Source: Accumulibacter sp. (GTDB lineage Bacteria > Pseudomonadota > Gammaproteobacteria > Burkholderiales > Rhodocyclaceae). Taken from it: DNA of 51,780 bases. The notes beneath the pieces were generated by a model. That model did no database searches. It was not told the DNA's origin and was given only the letters and a program-made list of their open reading frames with translations. How positions within the stretch are numbered: position 1 is the stretch's first letter; each line of letters opens with the position of its first letter. The stretch spans positions 1 through 51,780 of the forward strand of contig JAIFKU010000003.1 in NCBI GenBank assembly GCA_020049495.1, given 5' to 3'. This document shows, in pieces, positions 1 to 9,532 of this stretch. A program made the position numbers and the translations under genes.

Positions 1-75
1 GACATCCGTCGAGGACATGGCTGATGGATCAATTTGCCAGCGCAAGACTTTCGCAACCCAGTTGCTGAACTCCAT
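1..75 (-). CDS. 5' end of an unknown minus-strand gene (partial)
   Basis: Reading the minus strand from 75 gives an open frame that runs off the window edge after 25 codons (begins MEFSNWVAKVLRWQ). A GGGAGAAG ribosome binding site lies about eight bases before the ATG, which is the main reason to believe it. No family can be recognised from so few residues. It would be divergent from the secretion operon that begins at 397, and the two would share the intergenic region between them. Confidence 0.45.
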   Translation of the reverse strand, partial: MEFSNWVAKVLRWQIDPSAMSSTDV

Positions 76-396
76 CTTTGCTTCTCCCAGAATGGATCAA
101 CGTGTGTCACTATTTACAGCGCAGGAAAACTCAGCCAAGAACACTTTTTATTATTGATCGCGTGGCCAATCTTCGAACTTCAAGGAAAAGAATAGAGGTA
201 ACTGCATGAAAATGCAATATGACTTTAGTCTTGTACATTCATATCTCAGCATTAGAAAACATCATATTATTCTGGCTTGCAGATTCTCCTGATCCGATGG
301 ACAATCATTGACAAAAAAGTGAACGGAACGCGCAATCTCGCTTCTGCATTCTCCTGAAACACCGGATCTTACCGCCACACGCCTTGAAAGAACGTC
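76..396. other. Intergenic region upstream of the secretion operon
   Basis: This 321-base, comparatively AT-rich stretch has no convincing gene. It would carry the divergent promoters for the minus-strand gene starting at 75 and the plus-strand operon starting at 397. The decamer ATTCTCCTGA occurs twice in the same orientation, at 283-292 and 348-357. A 28-codon frame at 206-292 with an AGAGG-like site in front is too short and too plain to call. The only promoter-like element I can place is at 308-336. Confidence 0.6.
308..336 (+). promoter_or_regulatory. Candidate sigma-70 promoter for the secretion operon
   Basis: A perfect TTGACA (308-313) is followed after 17 bases by CGCAAT (331-336), which matches only the second half of the -10 consensus. 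It lies about 60 bases before the first gene. The -35 element is strong and the -10 weak, so this is a tentative call. Confidence 0.3.
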
Positions 397-1023
397 TTGA
401 AACGACGCGTCGTTGAAGCCGCCCTTTGGTTCGGTCTCATCATTGGCAACCTCGCGATTGCCGGTGACGATATCTATGTGGCCTACGATAGCGACGCTGT
501 ACCCCGCTTCTCGACTCAGCCTTATGATGGCAGCTATTCGCTTTACCTGCGCAGCCTCATTGAGCCGCCACGTCTCAAAATTAAGACTACACCTTCGTCG
601 ATGGCCAAACGGCGTGCTGCTATGGCGCCACTTATCCTTCAAGTCGCGAAACAGTACGGAATGGATCCTGCCTTGTTATCGGCGGTTGCCGAGGTAGAGT
701 CCGGTTTCAACGCCAACGCCATTTCGCCGAAAGGGGCCATCGGCACCATGCAGCTCATCCCGAAGACCGCTGAAGATTACGGTGTTATCAATCCCTACGA
801 TATGCTGCAGAACCTGGATGGCGGAACGCGTTACCTGAAGGATCTGCTGGCCGCACACAACGGAAATATTCCGCTCACCCTGGCCGCCTATAATGCCGGG
901 AAAACCAATGTCGCCCGGCATAACCAGCGCATTCCTCCCTTTGACGAAACCATGCTTTATGTTCCCCGGGTGCTGGCCAAGATGGCGGACTATCAGCGCA
1001 ACAGTGCGATTGGACTCCAATGA
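397..1023 (+). CDS. Lytic transglycosylase, SLT family, first gene of the secretion operon
   Basis: A 208-residue periplasmic cell-wall lytic enzyme of the Slt/MltC-like family, which cleaves the glycan strand of peptidoglycan to a 1,6-anhydro product. The catalytic Glu is residue 101 in AEVESGFNANAIS, followed by GTMQL (116-120) and AAYNAG (163-168), the three standard SLT motifs. Residues 1-22 look like a signal peptide. The start is TTG, with no better in-frame alternative. The stop overlaps the next start (ATGA), so it is translationally coupled to the pseudopilin gene. Its likely role is opening the wall locally for the pilus or secretion machine. Confidence 0.85.
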   Translation: MKRRVVEAALWFGLIIGNLAIAGDDIYVAYDSDAVPRFSTQPYDGSYSLYLRSLIEPPRLKIKTTPSSMAKRRAAMAPLILQVAKQYGMDPALLSAVAEVESGFNANAISPKGAIGTMQLIPKTAEDYGVINPYDMLQNLDGGTRYLKDLLAAHNGNIPLTLAAYNAGKTNVARHNQRIPPFDETMLYVPRVLAKMADYQRNSAIGLQ

Positions 1024-1475
1024 TCACACGCCGCAGTTCATTATTCCTTCAGCGTAACCTCACATCAGGCCGGGTGCGCCTGGGTGGCTTTACCCTTCTG
1101 GAATTATTGGTGGTCGTGGCGATTATCGGGCTCCTCGCCGCCTACGTCGGACCGCGTTACTTCTCACAACTGGGCAAATCGGAAACAACGGTGGCTAAAG
1201 CCCAGATCGCCGCCTTTGGCAAGGCTCTGGATCAATACCGTCTGGATACCGGGCACTATCCGACCACCGAGCAAGGTTTGTCGGTTCTGGTCATAAAACC
1301 GGAAAACGAGAAGAAATGGAACGGTCCTTACTTGAGCAATGACATTCCTCCCGACCCCTGGAGTAACCCCTACCGTTATCGTAATCCGGGTCCCAAGGGC
1401 GAGTACGAAATCCTTTCCTACGGAAACGATGGATTGCCTGGCGGCACGGGCGACGCGGCTGACATAACGAAATGA
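1020..1475 (+). CDS. gspG: Major pseudopilin, GspG-like
   Basis: A 151-residue prepilin. After a 23-residue leader rich in Arg, the prepilin peptidase site is G23/F24 in GGFTLLELL, with Glu at +5 (residue 28) and a hydrophobic helix after it. The C-terminal half has the GspG pattern: GHYPTTEQGL, DPWSNPY and ILSYGNDGLPGG, the last resembling the calcium-binding loop of GspG. This is the clearest T2SS-type pseudopilin of the cluster and probably forms the shaft. It overlaps the transglycosylase gene by four bases and is followed closely by the platform gene. Confidence 0.9.
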   Translation: MITRRSSLFLQRNLTSGRVRLGGFTLLELLVVVAIIGLLAAYVGPRYFSQLGKSETTVAKAQIAAFGKALDQYRLDTGHYPTTEQGLSVLVIKPENEKKWNGPYLSNDIPPDPWSNPYRYRNPGPKGEYEILSYGNDGLPGGTGDAADITK

Positions 1476-1481
1476 GGAGCC

Positions 1482-2672
1482 ATGCAGTTTGAGGTCAGAG
1501 CCTATCAAGACGGCTGTATTACTAGCGTCATTATTGATGCGGTTAGCCCGGCTGATGCCTTAAGACAGGCAACTTCGCGCGCCCTGCGCCCTCTTGGCAT
1601 TCACGCCATCGGCAATTCAGCCGGGCGTTGGCTGAAACGTACGTCGGGTCGATTTGACTTATTGCTGTTCAGTCAGGAACTGCTGGCCTTGCTTGAGGCC
1701 GGTTTGGCTATCATCGGAGCACTTGACACACTGGCCGAGCGCGAACGCTCAGGCGAGACGAAAAGCGTTCTTGAGCAACTGGCGGCACGCCTGCGCGAAG
1801 GCAGAAGCCTTTCTGGCGCACTTGAGACCGTTCCTGAAGTGTTTCCTGGGCTGTTTGTCGGCATTGTCCGTTCATCCGAACGCACCGGTGATCTTCAGGA
1901 AGCGCTCGGACGTTACATCGGCTACCGAACCCGTCTGGATGCATTGCGCGGCAAGGTGATCAGCGCGGCGATTTATCCCACCCTATTGCTGATGGTGGGC
2001 ATTGCCGTGACCTTGTTCCTCGGAGGTTACGTCGTCCCGCGCTTTGCCGCGGTATACCACGGCACCGGACGCCCCTTGCCCTGGGCATCACAGTTACTGA
2101 TGAACTGGGGAAGTTTTGCCAACACGCATCTGGCCTGGCTGATCACCGGTTCAGTGCTGATCGTGCTGGTACTGGCCGCGGTAGTGCGCGCGACATCCAA
2201 TAACGGCGGCATCATGCACCTGCTGCGTAAAATCCCGGTTATTGCCGACCGATTACGGACCTATGAATTGTCCCGGCTCTATCTGACGCTCGGCATGCTG
2301 CTCGACAGCGGCCTGCCGATCATGCAAGCGCTCAGTCTGGCCGAAGAGTCCCTGCCGGTACACCAGCGCCAGGCGATGCACGAGGCTGGCGGTCTCATTC
2401 GACAGGGCGAGCGATTGTCGATGGTGTTCGAGCAGACTGACCTGACGACGCCCGTCGGTCTCAGAATGATGCGAATTGGCGAGGAATCCGGCCGACTCGG
2501 AGAAATGATGGCCCGTGCCGCCCGTTTTCACGATGACGAAACAGCCCGCTGGATGGAGCGCTTCTCGCGCGCCGCCGAACCGGTGCTGATGATCGCCATT
2601 GGCCTCGTGGTCGGAACCATTGTGGTGTTGCTCTACATGCCGATCTTCGATCTGGCCGGGAGTTTGCGGTGA
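1482..2672 (+). CDS. gspF: Inner-membrane platform protein, GspF/PilC-like
   Basis: A 396-residue polytopic protein with two T2SF domains, about residues 55-185 and 260-385. The patterns LLFSQELLALLEAGL and ARFHDDETARWMERF are typical of GspF. Hydrophobic segments lie near residues 165-190, 210-235 and 370-392. The N-terminal 50 residues resemble the small first domain of GspF (begins MQFEVRAYQDG). It anchors the ATPase and transmits rotation or push to pseudopilins. A GAGGAG site precedes the ATG, and its last bases overlap the next gene. Confidence 0.9.
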   Translation: MQFEVRAYQDGCITSVIIDAVSPADALRQATSRALRPLGIHAIGNSAGRWLKRTSGRFDLLLFSQELLALLEAGLAIIGALDTLAERERSGETKSVLEQLAARLREGRSLSGALETVPEVFPGLFVGIVRSSERTGDLQEALGRYIGYRTRLDALRGKVISAAIYPTLLLMVGIAVTLFLGGYVVPRFAAVYHGTGRPLPWASQLLMNWGSFANTHLAWLITGSVLIVLVLAAVVRATSNNGGIMHLLRKIPVIADRLRTYELSRLYLTLGMLLDSGLPIMQALSLAEESLPVHQRQAMHEAGGLIRQGERLSMVFEQTDLTTPVGLRMMRIGEESGRLGEMMARAARFHDDETARWMERFSRAAEPVLMIAIGLVVGTIVVLLYMPIFDLAGSLR

Positions 2673-4363
2673 ATCCGTTACATGTCGATCCGCACACGCA
2701 CACGCTCCCGGCCGAGGTGCTGCATGATGCAAAAATCAGGGCAGGACTGTCCGGCCGCTCGTTGATCGAGGAATTGGCTGAGGCCACTCAATCAACGGTT
2801 CGCGATACCCTTGCGGCACTTGCCTGCACATTCCAGATGGATACGACCGAGATGGCCGTCATGCAATGCTGGACCGTGGCCAGCGATCTGCTACCGTTGG
2901 GGCAAGCCATGCGACGGGGCTGTCTACTCTTTCGCGACGCATCTAGATTGATTGGCGTCATCGCCGACCCGTTCGACACGGACGCGCAGCAATGGCTCGC
3001 CTCCCTCTCATCCACGTCGGTCACTTTCAAATTGACAACACCTGGCGACATCCAGGCCTACTTCAGTCATGCGGAAGGGCGCACCCGCGCCATCGAGACA
3101 ACTGCGACGCCCCGCTTGTTGCACGAGGAGTCGGCGCGACCGGATGTCGAACGCCTGTCGCTGCAATTGATCAGCGAGGGCACCAGTCCTGTAGTTCGAC
3201 TGGTTAATTCGACGCTTTACGATGCCCTCAAGGCCGGTGCGAGTGACATCCATCTGGAATGCTCTCCGATAGGAATGACTGTTCGCTATCGTATTGACGG
3301 CGTACTGGATATCGTCACGTCGGTTGACGGAATCGATATGACCGAACAGGTCATTTCGCGCATCAAGGTCATGGCCGAACTTGATATCGCGGAGCGGCGG
3401 ATTCCACAGGATGGCCGTTTCCGCGTCAGTATCGGCCATCGGGATGTCGATATCCGTGTTTCGATCATGCCCAGCGTGCACGGCGAAGATGCTGTGTTGC
3501 GGATTCTCGACAAGCGAACCTTCCTGAAAGACGACAACACCCTGCGGCTCGACATGCTTGGATTCGACACCGATTCGCTGGTCACCATCCGCAGTCTGGC
3601 GCACGAGCCCTACGGCATGTTGCTGGTGACCGGTCCGACGGGGAGCGGAAAGACGACCACGCTGTACGCTGCCATCTCTGAAATCAATCATGGGCACGAC
3701 AAAATCATCACCATCGAAGACCCGGTGGAATATGAATTACCCGGAGTCCTCCAGATCCCGGTAAACGAAAAGAAGGGACTGACTTTCGCCCGCGGATTAC
3801 GCTCGATACTCCGACACGACCCGGACAAGATCATGGTAGGCGAGATTCGCGATCGCGAGACAGCCGAGATCGCCGTGCAATCCGCCTTGACCGGGCATCT
3901 GGTGCTGACCACCGTGCATGCCAACAATGTGTTTGATGTCTTCAGCCGCTTCACTCACTTGGGAATCGATCCCTATGCGCTGACCGCAGCACTCAACGGG
4001 ATCTGGGCACAACGCCTGATCCGCCTGATCTGCCCGCACTGTGCCAGAGATCATCAGCCAACGACAAAGGAACTCTCCATCCACAAGCTGACCGCTGCCG
4101 ATACCTCCGGCTATCGCTTCAGGCTAGGCATTGGCTGTAGCGAATGCCGTGGCAGCGGTTACCGCGGACGAAAAGCCATTGCCGAGATTCTGTCCCTGAA
4201 CGACCGTCTGCGCGAACTGGTCGCCACACGCCAGTCGGTGACCGTGATCAAAGAGGAAGCCCGTAAAAACGGTACCCGGTATTTGCGCGAATCGGCACTG
4301 GACCTGGTTGCCCAGGGTGAAACCACACTGGAGGAAATTGGTCGTGTTACGCTTTCGGCGTGA
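2669..4363 (+). CDS. gspE: Assembly ATPase, GspE/PilB-like
   Basis: A 564-residue secretion ATPase that powers pseudopilus assembly. It has an N-terminal MshEN-like region (about 1-140), then N2E and the catalytic domain. Walker A is GPTGSGKTT at 322-330, the Asp box is TIEDPVEYE, Walker B is IMVGEIRD, and the His box is LTTVHANN. A C-terminal zinc-binding module has CPHC and CSEC pairs, as in GspE. The start is GTG, overlapping the gspF stop. No PilT-type retraction ATPase is in the cluster, consistent with a secretion-like rather than a twitching machine. Confidence 0.92.
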   Translation: MNPLHVDPHTHTLPAEVLHDAKIRAGLSGRSLIEELAEATQSTVRDTLAALACTFQMDTTEMAVMQCWTVASDLLPLGQAMRRGCLLFRDASRLIGVIADPFDTDAQQWLASLSSTSVTFKLTTPGDIQAYFSHAEGRTRAIETTATPRLLHEESARPDVERLSLQLISEGTSPVVRLVNSTLYDALKAGASDIHLECSPIGMTVRYRIDGVLDIVTSVDGIDMTEQVISRIKVMAELDIAERRIPQDGRFRVSIGHRDVDIRVSIMPSVHGEDAVLRILDKRTFLKDDNTLRLDMLGFDTDSLVTIRSLAHEPYGMLLVTGPTGSGKTTTLYAAISEINHGHDKIITIEDPVEYELPGVLQIPVNEKKGLTFARGLRSILRHDPDKIMVGEIRDRETAEIAVQSALTGHLVLTTVHANNVFDVFSRFTHLGIDPYALTAALNGIWAQRLIRLICPHCARDHQPTTKELSIHKLTAADTSGYRFRLGIGCSECRGSGYRGRKAIAEILSLNDRLRELVATRQSVTVIKEEARKNGTRYLRESALDLVAQGETTLEEIGRVTLSA

Positions 4364-5198
4364 TCGTCTGTATCTCGGTCTGGAGCCGGACCGGCTGACC
4401 CTGGTGCGTTTGTCGGGCGCATGGTCTGGTTTTTCCTTGCCACGCGTTATGTTCAGCACGATCATCTCTTTTGAGGAAAGTGCACCGGACTCGACCCGCG
4501 TCGAAGCGCTCAGACAAGAGCTTCGCGCACCTCAATGGCAGGGAGCTGAGAGTCATTTCGTGCTCTCCGACCGTCTGGTCCGCTATTTCGTGGCCGAACG
4601 CCCGCCGGGCGCCCGAAACGTCGAGGAAGTTCAGCTCGCGGCCGGTCTGCGTTTCGAAGATGTTTTTGGTGTTCCCGCCAGTGAGTGGACAATCCAGCTC
4701 GATATGCCCCCTTTCGCAACGCATCAACTCGGATGCGCGCTCAGGAAAACCTTTGTTGCTGACTTGGTAGCGGCGTGCTCCCATGCGAAATCACCGGCCG
4801 TTTCCATAACGCCGTTTGCCATTTCGGAATTCAATCGTGCACATTCGGTGATCGGCGACAAAAGCGGCTGGTTTTCTGTGTTCGGAAGGCACAGTTTGTG
4901 GATTGGTCAGAAGAAGGGGAGTGATTGGCTGAGTGCTCATCAATACACCGTGACGGAGGATGTTGCCGGGGATTTTTCCCGGCTCATGGCTCAGGAATGC
5001 CTTCGCGCCACATCGTCGTCATCCACGACGTCACCCATGATATGGCTTTCCGGACTTCTCGGTAACTCGGCTACACGGCAAAAGCTGGCCTCCAGTCCAG
5101 CCTTGCTCCTCGGTGCGTCGGGTTGGTCCGGCGAATCGGAGGAATGGAACGCCTCGTACCGCCTCGCTTTGTCACCGGAGTGGCCTGCATGCGTCTGA
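4344..5198 (+). CDS. PilM/GspL-like cytoplasmic scaffold protein
   Basis: A 284-residue protein whose place, between the ATPase and a PilN-like protein, marks it as the actin-fold PilM (or cytoplasmic GspL) equivalent. I assign this mainly from gene order; the sequence itself shows only weak PilM patterns, with LYLGLEPDRLTLVRL near the start. The start is taken at GTG 4344, because GGAGGAA lies seven bases before it; an upstream frame start at 4308 has no such site. It overlaps gspE by 20 bases. No transmembrane helix is evident, so it should sit on the cytoplasmic face with PilN. Confidence 0.6.
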   Translation: MLRFRRDRLYLGLEPDRLTLVRLSGAWSGFSLPRVMFSTIISFEESAPDSTRVEALRQELRAPQWQGAESHFVLSDRLVRYFVAERPPGARNVEEVQLAAGLRFEDVFGVPASEWTIQLDMPPFATHQLGCALRKTFVADLVAACSHAKSPAVSITPFAISEFNRAHSVIGDKSGWFSVFGRHSLWIGQKKGSDWLSAHQYTVTEDVAGDFSRLMAQECLRATSSSSTTSPMIWLSGLLGNSATRQKLASSPALLLGASGWSGESEEWNASYRLALSPEWPACV

Positions 5199-5692
5199 AC
5201 ATCGATTTCTCGCCGTTCCGGTCCCGCGCTTCGGTACGGTCGCTTCTGCTGCTCGCCGGGGCTGTCATCGCGCTTGTCAGTGCGGCGTGGGGTTGCCTCG
5301 CTGAGTTCGAGGCCACACACACCGCCACTAATCGGATAAAAGCCGCGCGTTTGAAGAGTTTACAGGAGAGGATCGACCTCGCTCCAGCCAGAACCGAAGC
5401 CATCAACCGGGCGATACGCCAGCTTAATCTTCCGTGGGGCAGCCTTTTTACCGAAATCGAGGCCCGTCTGACCGAGCGTATTTCGCTGCTCTCGCTCGAA
5501 CCGGACGCCTCAACCCGCCTACTGCGCATTCAGGGCGAAGCCAAGTCTCCGGAGGACATGCTGAACTTCATTGGCGCACTGGATGATCAGCAATTCTTTC
5601 AAGGCGCCACTCTGGTTCGCCATGAAATCGTTGACAGTGATCGCAACAAGCCGATCCGGTTTATTGCGGAGGCGCTATGGCGACCCGAGTGA
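5189..5692 (+). CDS. PilN-like inner-membrane alignment protein
   Basis: A 167-residue bitopic protein. A short cytoplasmic N-terminus (MRLNIDFSPFR) resembles the INLLP-like motif by which PilN grips PilM. One transmembrane segment at about 17-38 and a coiled-coil then ferredoxin-like periplasmic part follow. The ATG at 5189 overlaps the previous stop and has GGAG upstream, so I prefer it over a TTG 66 bases earlier. It overlaps the next gene by 16 bases. It is expected to form the PilMNO alignment complex. Confidence 0.65.
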   Translation: MRLNIDFSPFRSRASVRSLLLLAGAVIALVSAAWGCLAEFEATHTATNRIKAARLKSLQERIDLAPARTEAINRAIRQLNLPWGSLFTEIEARLTERISLLSLEPDASTRLLRIQGEAKSPEDMLNFIGALDDQQFFQGATLVRHEIVDSDRNKPIRFIAEALWRPE

Positions 5693-6228
5693 AGGTTCCG
5701 CCATGGCTCCTGTTGCAACTGGTGGCACGGCGTGTTGAGTGGATTCCGCTGGTCGCCGTGATTGTTTGCCTTGTGGGTGCGAGCCTGCAATGGCTGGCCC
5801 TGCCGCAGATCGAGCAACGGACTCGCGCGGTAGCGAAGTTGCTCGTCGATAACCCATCAGGCGACAGCCATCTCGATGGCGACTTTCTGAACACGGAACG
5901 TTATCGCACGTTCCAGGATCGTCTTGCTGACAGCGCCGATCGTGGTGAGTTGCTGAAGATTGTTTTTTCGGAAGCGACTGCCGCAGGAATCCCGCTGACT
6001 CAGGGCGACTACAGTCTCGTTGCCGAGATCGAGGGCGGCTATGACAAGTTCCAGATCATTCTGCCGGTCAAGGGAACATACAAACAGATTCGCTCGTTCG
6101 CCAAGGCCCTGCTTGAGAAATTACCACCGCTCGCCATGGATGAAATCAGCTTCAGGCGCGACACCATCAAGAGCCCGACCGTTGAAGCGCGACTCCGACT
6201 GACCCTTTACCTGAAGAACACCCGTTAG
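5677..6228 (+). CDS. PilO/GspM-like inner-membrane alignment protein
   Basis: A 183-residue protein with one N-terminal transmembrane segment (about 21-42), a helical linker and a small alpha/beta domain containing FQIILPVKGTYKQIRSFA, the typical PilO pattern. It should pair with the PilN-like protein through the periplasmic domain. Its start lies inside the preceding gene and it is followed after only a few bases by the next. Confidence 0.7.
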   Translation: MATRVKVPPWLLLQLVARRVEWIPLVAVIVCLVGASLQWLALPQIEQRTRAVAKLLVDNPSGDSHLDGDFLNTERYRTFQDRLADSADRGELLKIVFSEATAAGIPLTQGDYSLVAEIEGGYDKFQIILPVKGTYKQIRSFAKALLEKLPPLAMDEISFRRDTIKSPTVEARLRLTLYLKNTR

Positions 6229-6231
6229 TCT

Positions 6232-6759
6232 ATGCCTCCGTCACGCCGACTCCTTGTTCTGCTGGTGATTCTGGCGTTGGTAGCCGGACTGGTTATTTTC
6301 AGCCCCGCACCCGGCGTATCGTCGTCCGCGCGTATTGTTGAAGCCAACACAGCGAAACGGGTATCAGAAGGATCCGGTTCATCCATTGTTATCCAAGACC
6401 GCCACGAGGCTGCGGCTTCAACGACCCTGCTGGCTCTGCGGGACAGGAACGCAAAAGAGACGCCTACAGCAGCAGCCTTTGTGACGCACGACTGGACTCC
6501 CCCACCCCCACCCCTGCCGCCACCGGCACCGCCTCTACCACCACAGGCGCCACCGCTCCCTTTTACGTTTATCGGCAAGCAAATTGAGGCGGGTGAATGG
6601 ATCGTTTTTCTGGCTAATCAGGACCGCACGTACGCGATCAAGACCGCTATGCTCATCGAATCGACTTACCGGGTCGAGAAAATTGCGCCGCCAACCCTGA
6701 CTTTGATCTATCTACCTCTCCAGCAGCAGCAGACTCTTGCCATAGGTCCCTCAGAATGA
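6232..6759 (+). CDS. PilP/GspC-like periplasmic connector with proline-rich linker
   Basis: A 175-residue protein with one N-terminal membrane segment (about 6-24), a Ser/Ala-rich stretch, then a very proline-rich linker (about 85-104) and a small C-terminal beta domain beginning PFTFIGKQIEAGEW. That last pattern is typical of the homology-region domain of PilP and GspC that contacts the secretin N0 domain. Unlike classic PilP it shows no lipobox. The proline stretch would be long and stiff enough to span the periplasm. It overlaps the secretin gene by four bases. Confidence 0.65.
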   Translation: MPPSRRLLVLLVILALVAGLVIFSPAPGVSSSARIVEANTAKRVSEGSGSSIVIQDRHEAAASTTLLALRDRNAKETPTAAAFVTHDWTPPPPPLPPPAPPLPPQAPPLPFTFIGKQIEAGEWIVFLANQDRTYAIKTAMLIESTYRVEKIAPPTLTLIYLPLQQQQTLAIGPSE

Positions 6760-9059
6760 ATCCTCGTCTATTCAGATTCCTGACCATCGCACTGATCGCT
6801 ATTCTTCTAGGTGGATGCATGGGCAATCCTGCCTACCAGGAAGGACGTGATCTTGCGGCCGATGGTCAAGACGAACGCGCACTGGAAAAGTTCCAGACAG
6901 CGACGACCGAAAATCCCGGGAATGGAATGTATCGCGCCGCCTACGTCCGCCTGCGCGAACGTTTGCTCAGCCGCTGGCTGGATCAGGGCCTGACCGCACA
7001 GCGTGCGGGAAAGGATGACGACGCTGAGAAACTTTTCCGACGGATTCTGGATGAGGATCCAACCAATACACGTGCCCGTAACGGTCTGTCCGACATCCTT
7101 CGTGGCATCCGCCATCGGACACTCCTCGCCGAAGCCGAGGCGGCCATGAAGCGACTCGACTATGATTTGGCGATAGCGCGCGTACGAATGATTCTGGGAG
7201 AAAATCCCGAACAGGCGCGGGCACTTGAACTGAAGCGCCAGATCACGGATAAAAGCACTCCGAACGTTTCCCAGCCGCGACTCTCCGACGCACTCAGGAA
7301 GCCTCTCACCATCGAGTTCAAGGACGCTCCGCTACGCCAGATCTTCGAGGTCATGTCGAGAACCTCCGGACTCAATTTTGTTTTCGACAAAGACGTGCGC
7401 GGCGATCAACGCGCCACAATCTTTTTGCGCAACACGTCGATTAACGACGCACTGAATCTCTTGCTGCTGACCAACCAATTGGAGCATCGCGTACTCGACG
7501 CCAATTCCATCCTGATTTATCCGAACACGGCCGCCAAGCTGAAAGACTATCAGGCGCTCACGGTGAAAACCTTTTTCCTGTCGAACGTTGACGCCAAGAC
7601 CGCTGCTGCAACCCTGAAAACGATTGTCAGGACCAAAGACATTGTCGTCGATGAGAAACAAAACCTGATCACGATACGCGACACTCCCGACGCCGTACGC
7701 ATGGCCGAGAAGCTGCTGGCCCTCCACGATCTTCCCGAACCTGAAGTCATGCTGGAAGTCACTGTACTTGAAGTCAGCCGCTCGCGTCTGCTCAATCTAG
7801 GCATCCAGTGGCCTGATCAGTTAAGCCTGGCACCCCTGGCCGGTGCTGGCGGCAACGTAACACTATCGGATCTCAGAAATCTCGGATCAAGCACCATCGG
7901 GGCGACGATCACACCGTTTACCATTAACGCTAAAAAGACGGACGGCGATACCAACATCCTGGCCAATCCGAGAATTCGCGCGCGCAATAAGGAAACAGCG
8001 AAGATCATGATCGGCGATCGAATCCCGAACATCACGACGACATCGACCGCGACAGGCTTCGTTTCAGAGAACATCCAGTATATCGATGTCGGTTTGAAGC
8101 TGGAGGTTCAACCGACGGTCTATGCCGATAACGAAGTGGCGATCAAGATCTCTCTGGAGGTCAGCAGCATAGCCAATACCACGCAGACAAAATCAGGGGC
8201 GCTGGCGTACCAGATCGGCACGCGTAACGCGAGTACGGTCCTACGACTGAAGGACGGAGAAAACCAGGTGCTGGCCGGCCTGATTCGCGACGATGAATCC
8301 TCTACCGGAAACAAGGTACCCGGACTGGGAGACATCCCGCTGCTCGGCCGCCTGTTCGGCAGCAAGAACGACCAGAACACCAAAACGGAAATCATTCTTT
8401 CGATCACACCCCATCTGATTCGCGATGCCCGTCGCCCTGATTTCGGCAATACTGAATTTGATTCCGGCTCGGAATCGATGTTGCGAATCCGAAGCGATTG
8501 GAGTGGCGCTGTCCCGGTGAGCGGACAAGCTGCTGCAACATCAACCTCTGCGCCCTCCAATCCGTCTGCTCAGTTCACCCCATCACTCCATCCAACGGAA
8601 CCCCTCCCCATCGGAAACGGCGCCAAGGAAGCTCAGTCAGGGCAAACTGATCTGCTTCTCCAGGGGCCTAGCCAAGTCAAAATCGGGACTGATTTTTCCG
8701 TCCAGTTGGCCATCAAACCTGGCGAACCCGTGAGCAGTATTCCGTTGGCGCTAACCTTTGATCCCAAGGTATTCGAGGTTACCGGCGTTGTGGAAGGCGA
8801 TTTCCTTAAGCAGGCAAAAGGAACGACGAATTTCTCCAACCGCGTGGACCGTAATGGGGGTCAGGTTTTTGCGACTGTGACCCGATCAGGGCAGGATGGC
8901 GCTTCGCGACAGGGGAATATCGTCGTGATCGGATTTAAGGCACTGTCGCCAGCGAAGAATTCATCCATCCAGATCACGGCAGTCTCCCCTATTGGTATTG
9001 AAGGCCGCAGCGTCAACGCGGCACCACCATCACCACTGGTCGTTACAGTGACGCCATGA
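6756..9059 (+). CDS. gspD: Lipoprotein secretin with N-terminal TPR region and C-terminal cohesin-like domain
   Basis: A 767-residue outer-membrane secretin. A lipobox (LLGGC, Cys21) points to lipid anchoring. Residues about 25-170 form TPR-like helices, followed by a STN/N0 domain (about 185-245), an N1-type domain, and the secretin barrel (about 335-565) with the motif [15 protein letters not shown]. After a Ser/Pro-rich linker, residues about 630-765 look like a cohesin domain ([19 protein letters not shown], then [15 protein letters not shown]). That fusion occurs in some secretins but is not classic GspD. It overlaps the genes on both sides by four bases. Confidence 0.9.
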   Translation: MNPRLFRFLTIALIAILLGGCMGNPAYQEGRDLAADGQDERALEKFQTATTENPGNGMYRAAYVRLRERLLSRWLDQGLTAQRAGKDDDAEKLFRRILDEDPTNTRARNGLSDILRGIRHRTLLAEAEAAMKRLDYDLAIARVRMILGENPEQARALELKRQITDKSTPNVSQPRLSDALRKPLTIEFKDAPLRQIFEVMSRTSGLNFVFDKDVRGDQRATIFLRNTSINDALNLLLLTNQLEHRVLDANSILIYPNTAAKLKDYQALTVKTFFLSNVDAKTAAATLKTIVRTKDIVVDEKQNLITIRDTPDAVRMAEKLLALHDLPEPEVMLEVTVLEVSRSRLLNLGIQWPDQLSLAPLAGAGGNVTLSDLRNLGSSTIGATITPFTINAKKTDGDTNILANPRIRARNKETAKIMIGDRIPNITTTSTATGFVSENIQYIDVGLKLEVQPTVYADNEVAIKISLEVSSIANTTQTKSGALAYQIGTRNASTVLRLKDGENQVLAGLIRDDESSTGNKVPGLGDIPLLGRLFGSKNDQNTKTEIILSITPHLIRDARRPDFGNTEFDSGSESMLRIRSDWSGAVPVSGQAAATSTSAPSNPSAQFTPSLHPTEPLPIGNGAKEAQSGQTDLLLQGPSQVKIGTDFSVQLAIKPGEPVSSIPLALTFDPKVFEVTGVVEGDFLKQAKGTTNFSNRVDRNGGQVFATVTRSGQDGASRQGNIVVIGFKALSPAKNSSIQITAVSPIGIEGRSVNAAPPSPLVVTVTP

Positions 9060-9532
9060 AGCGCAGCGGCGCCGGTTTTACCCTGATCGAACTGATGATG
9101 ACGCTTGCCATTCTGGCGCTGTTGGCCAGTATTGTTCTGCCCTTGGCTGAAATTTCCGTACAACGGCAGAAGGAACAGGAACTTCGTCTTGCTCTACGAG
9201 AGATTCGCTTGGCCATTGATGCCTACAAAAAAGCAGGGGACGAAGGACGAATTCTGCGATCAATGATGTCTGCGGGTTATCCGAAGAATTTGGAGGCCCT
9301 GGTTAAAGGGGTTCAGGATGCCCGTGACCCGCTGGGGCGGAAGATCTATTTCCTGAGGCAAGTTCCTCGCGACCCGATGTATCCTGACTTCACAGCGTCT
9401 CCGGCGGATACTTGGGGAAAACGCTCCTATACGAGCGAGGCGGATGCGCCGCGCGAAGGTGACGATCTCTACGACGTTTTCTCGCTTTCGGACCAGATTG
9501 GCCTGAATAGTGTTCCCTATCGAAAATGGTGA
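9056..9532 (+). CDS. Prepilin-like protein (GspG-type)
   Basis: A 158-residue prepilin with a very short leader: MKRSGAG then [16 protein letters not shown], so the cleavage site is G7/F8 and Glu is at +5. After the hydrophobic helix the protein carries a charged region ([15 protein letters not shown]) and short DPL/DPMYPDF patterns typical of GspG-like and minor pseudopilins. It overlaps the secretin gene and the following prepilin gene, as part of one coupled operon. Its exact place in the pseudopilus, shaft or tip, cannot be told from sequence. Confidence 0.8.
   Translation: MKRSGAGFTLIELMMTLAILALLASIVLPLAEISVQRQKEQELRLALREIRLAIDAYKKAGDEGRILRSMMSAGYPKNLEALVKGVQDARDPLGRKIYFLRQVPRDPMYPDFTASPADTWGKRSYTSEADAPREGDDLYDVFSLSDQIGLNSVPYRKW

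Noticed and set aside
206..292. A 28-codon frame with an AGAGG-like site in front
   Set aside because: Too short to distinguish from chance, with no similarity to a known leader peptide or toxin.
6500..6560. A run of CCACC-like triplets resembling a DNA repeat
   Set aside because: It is the coding sequence of the proline-rich linker, not a separate repeat element.
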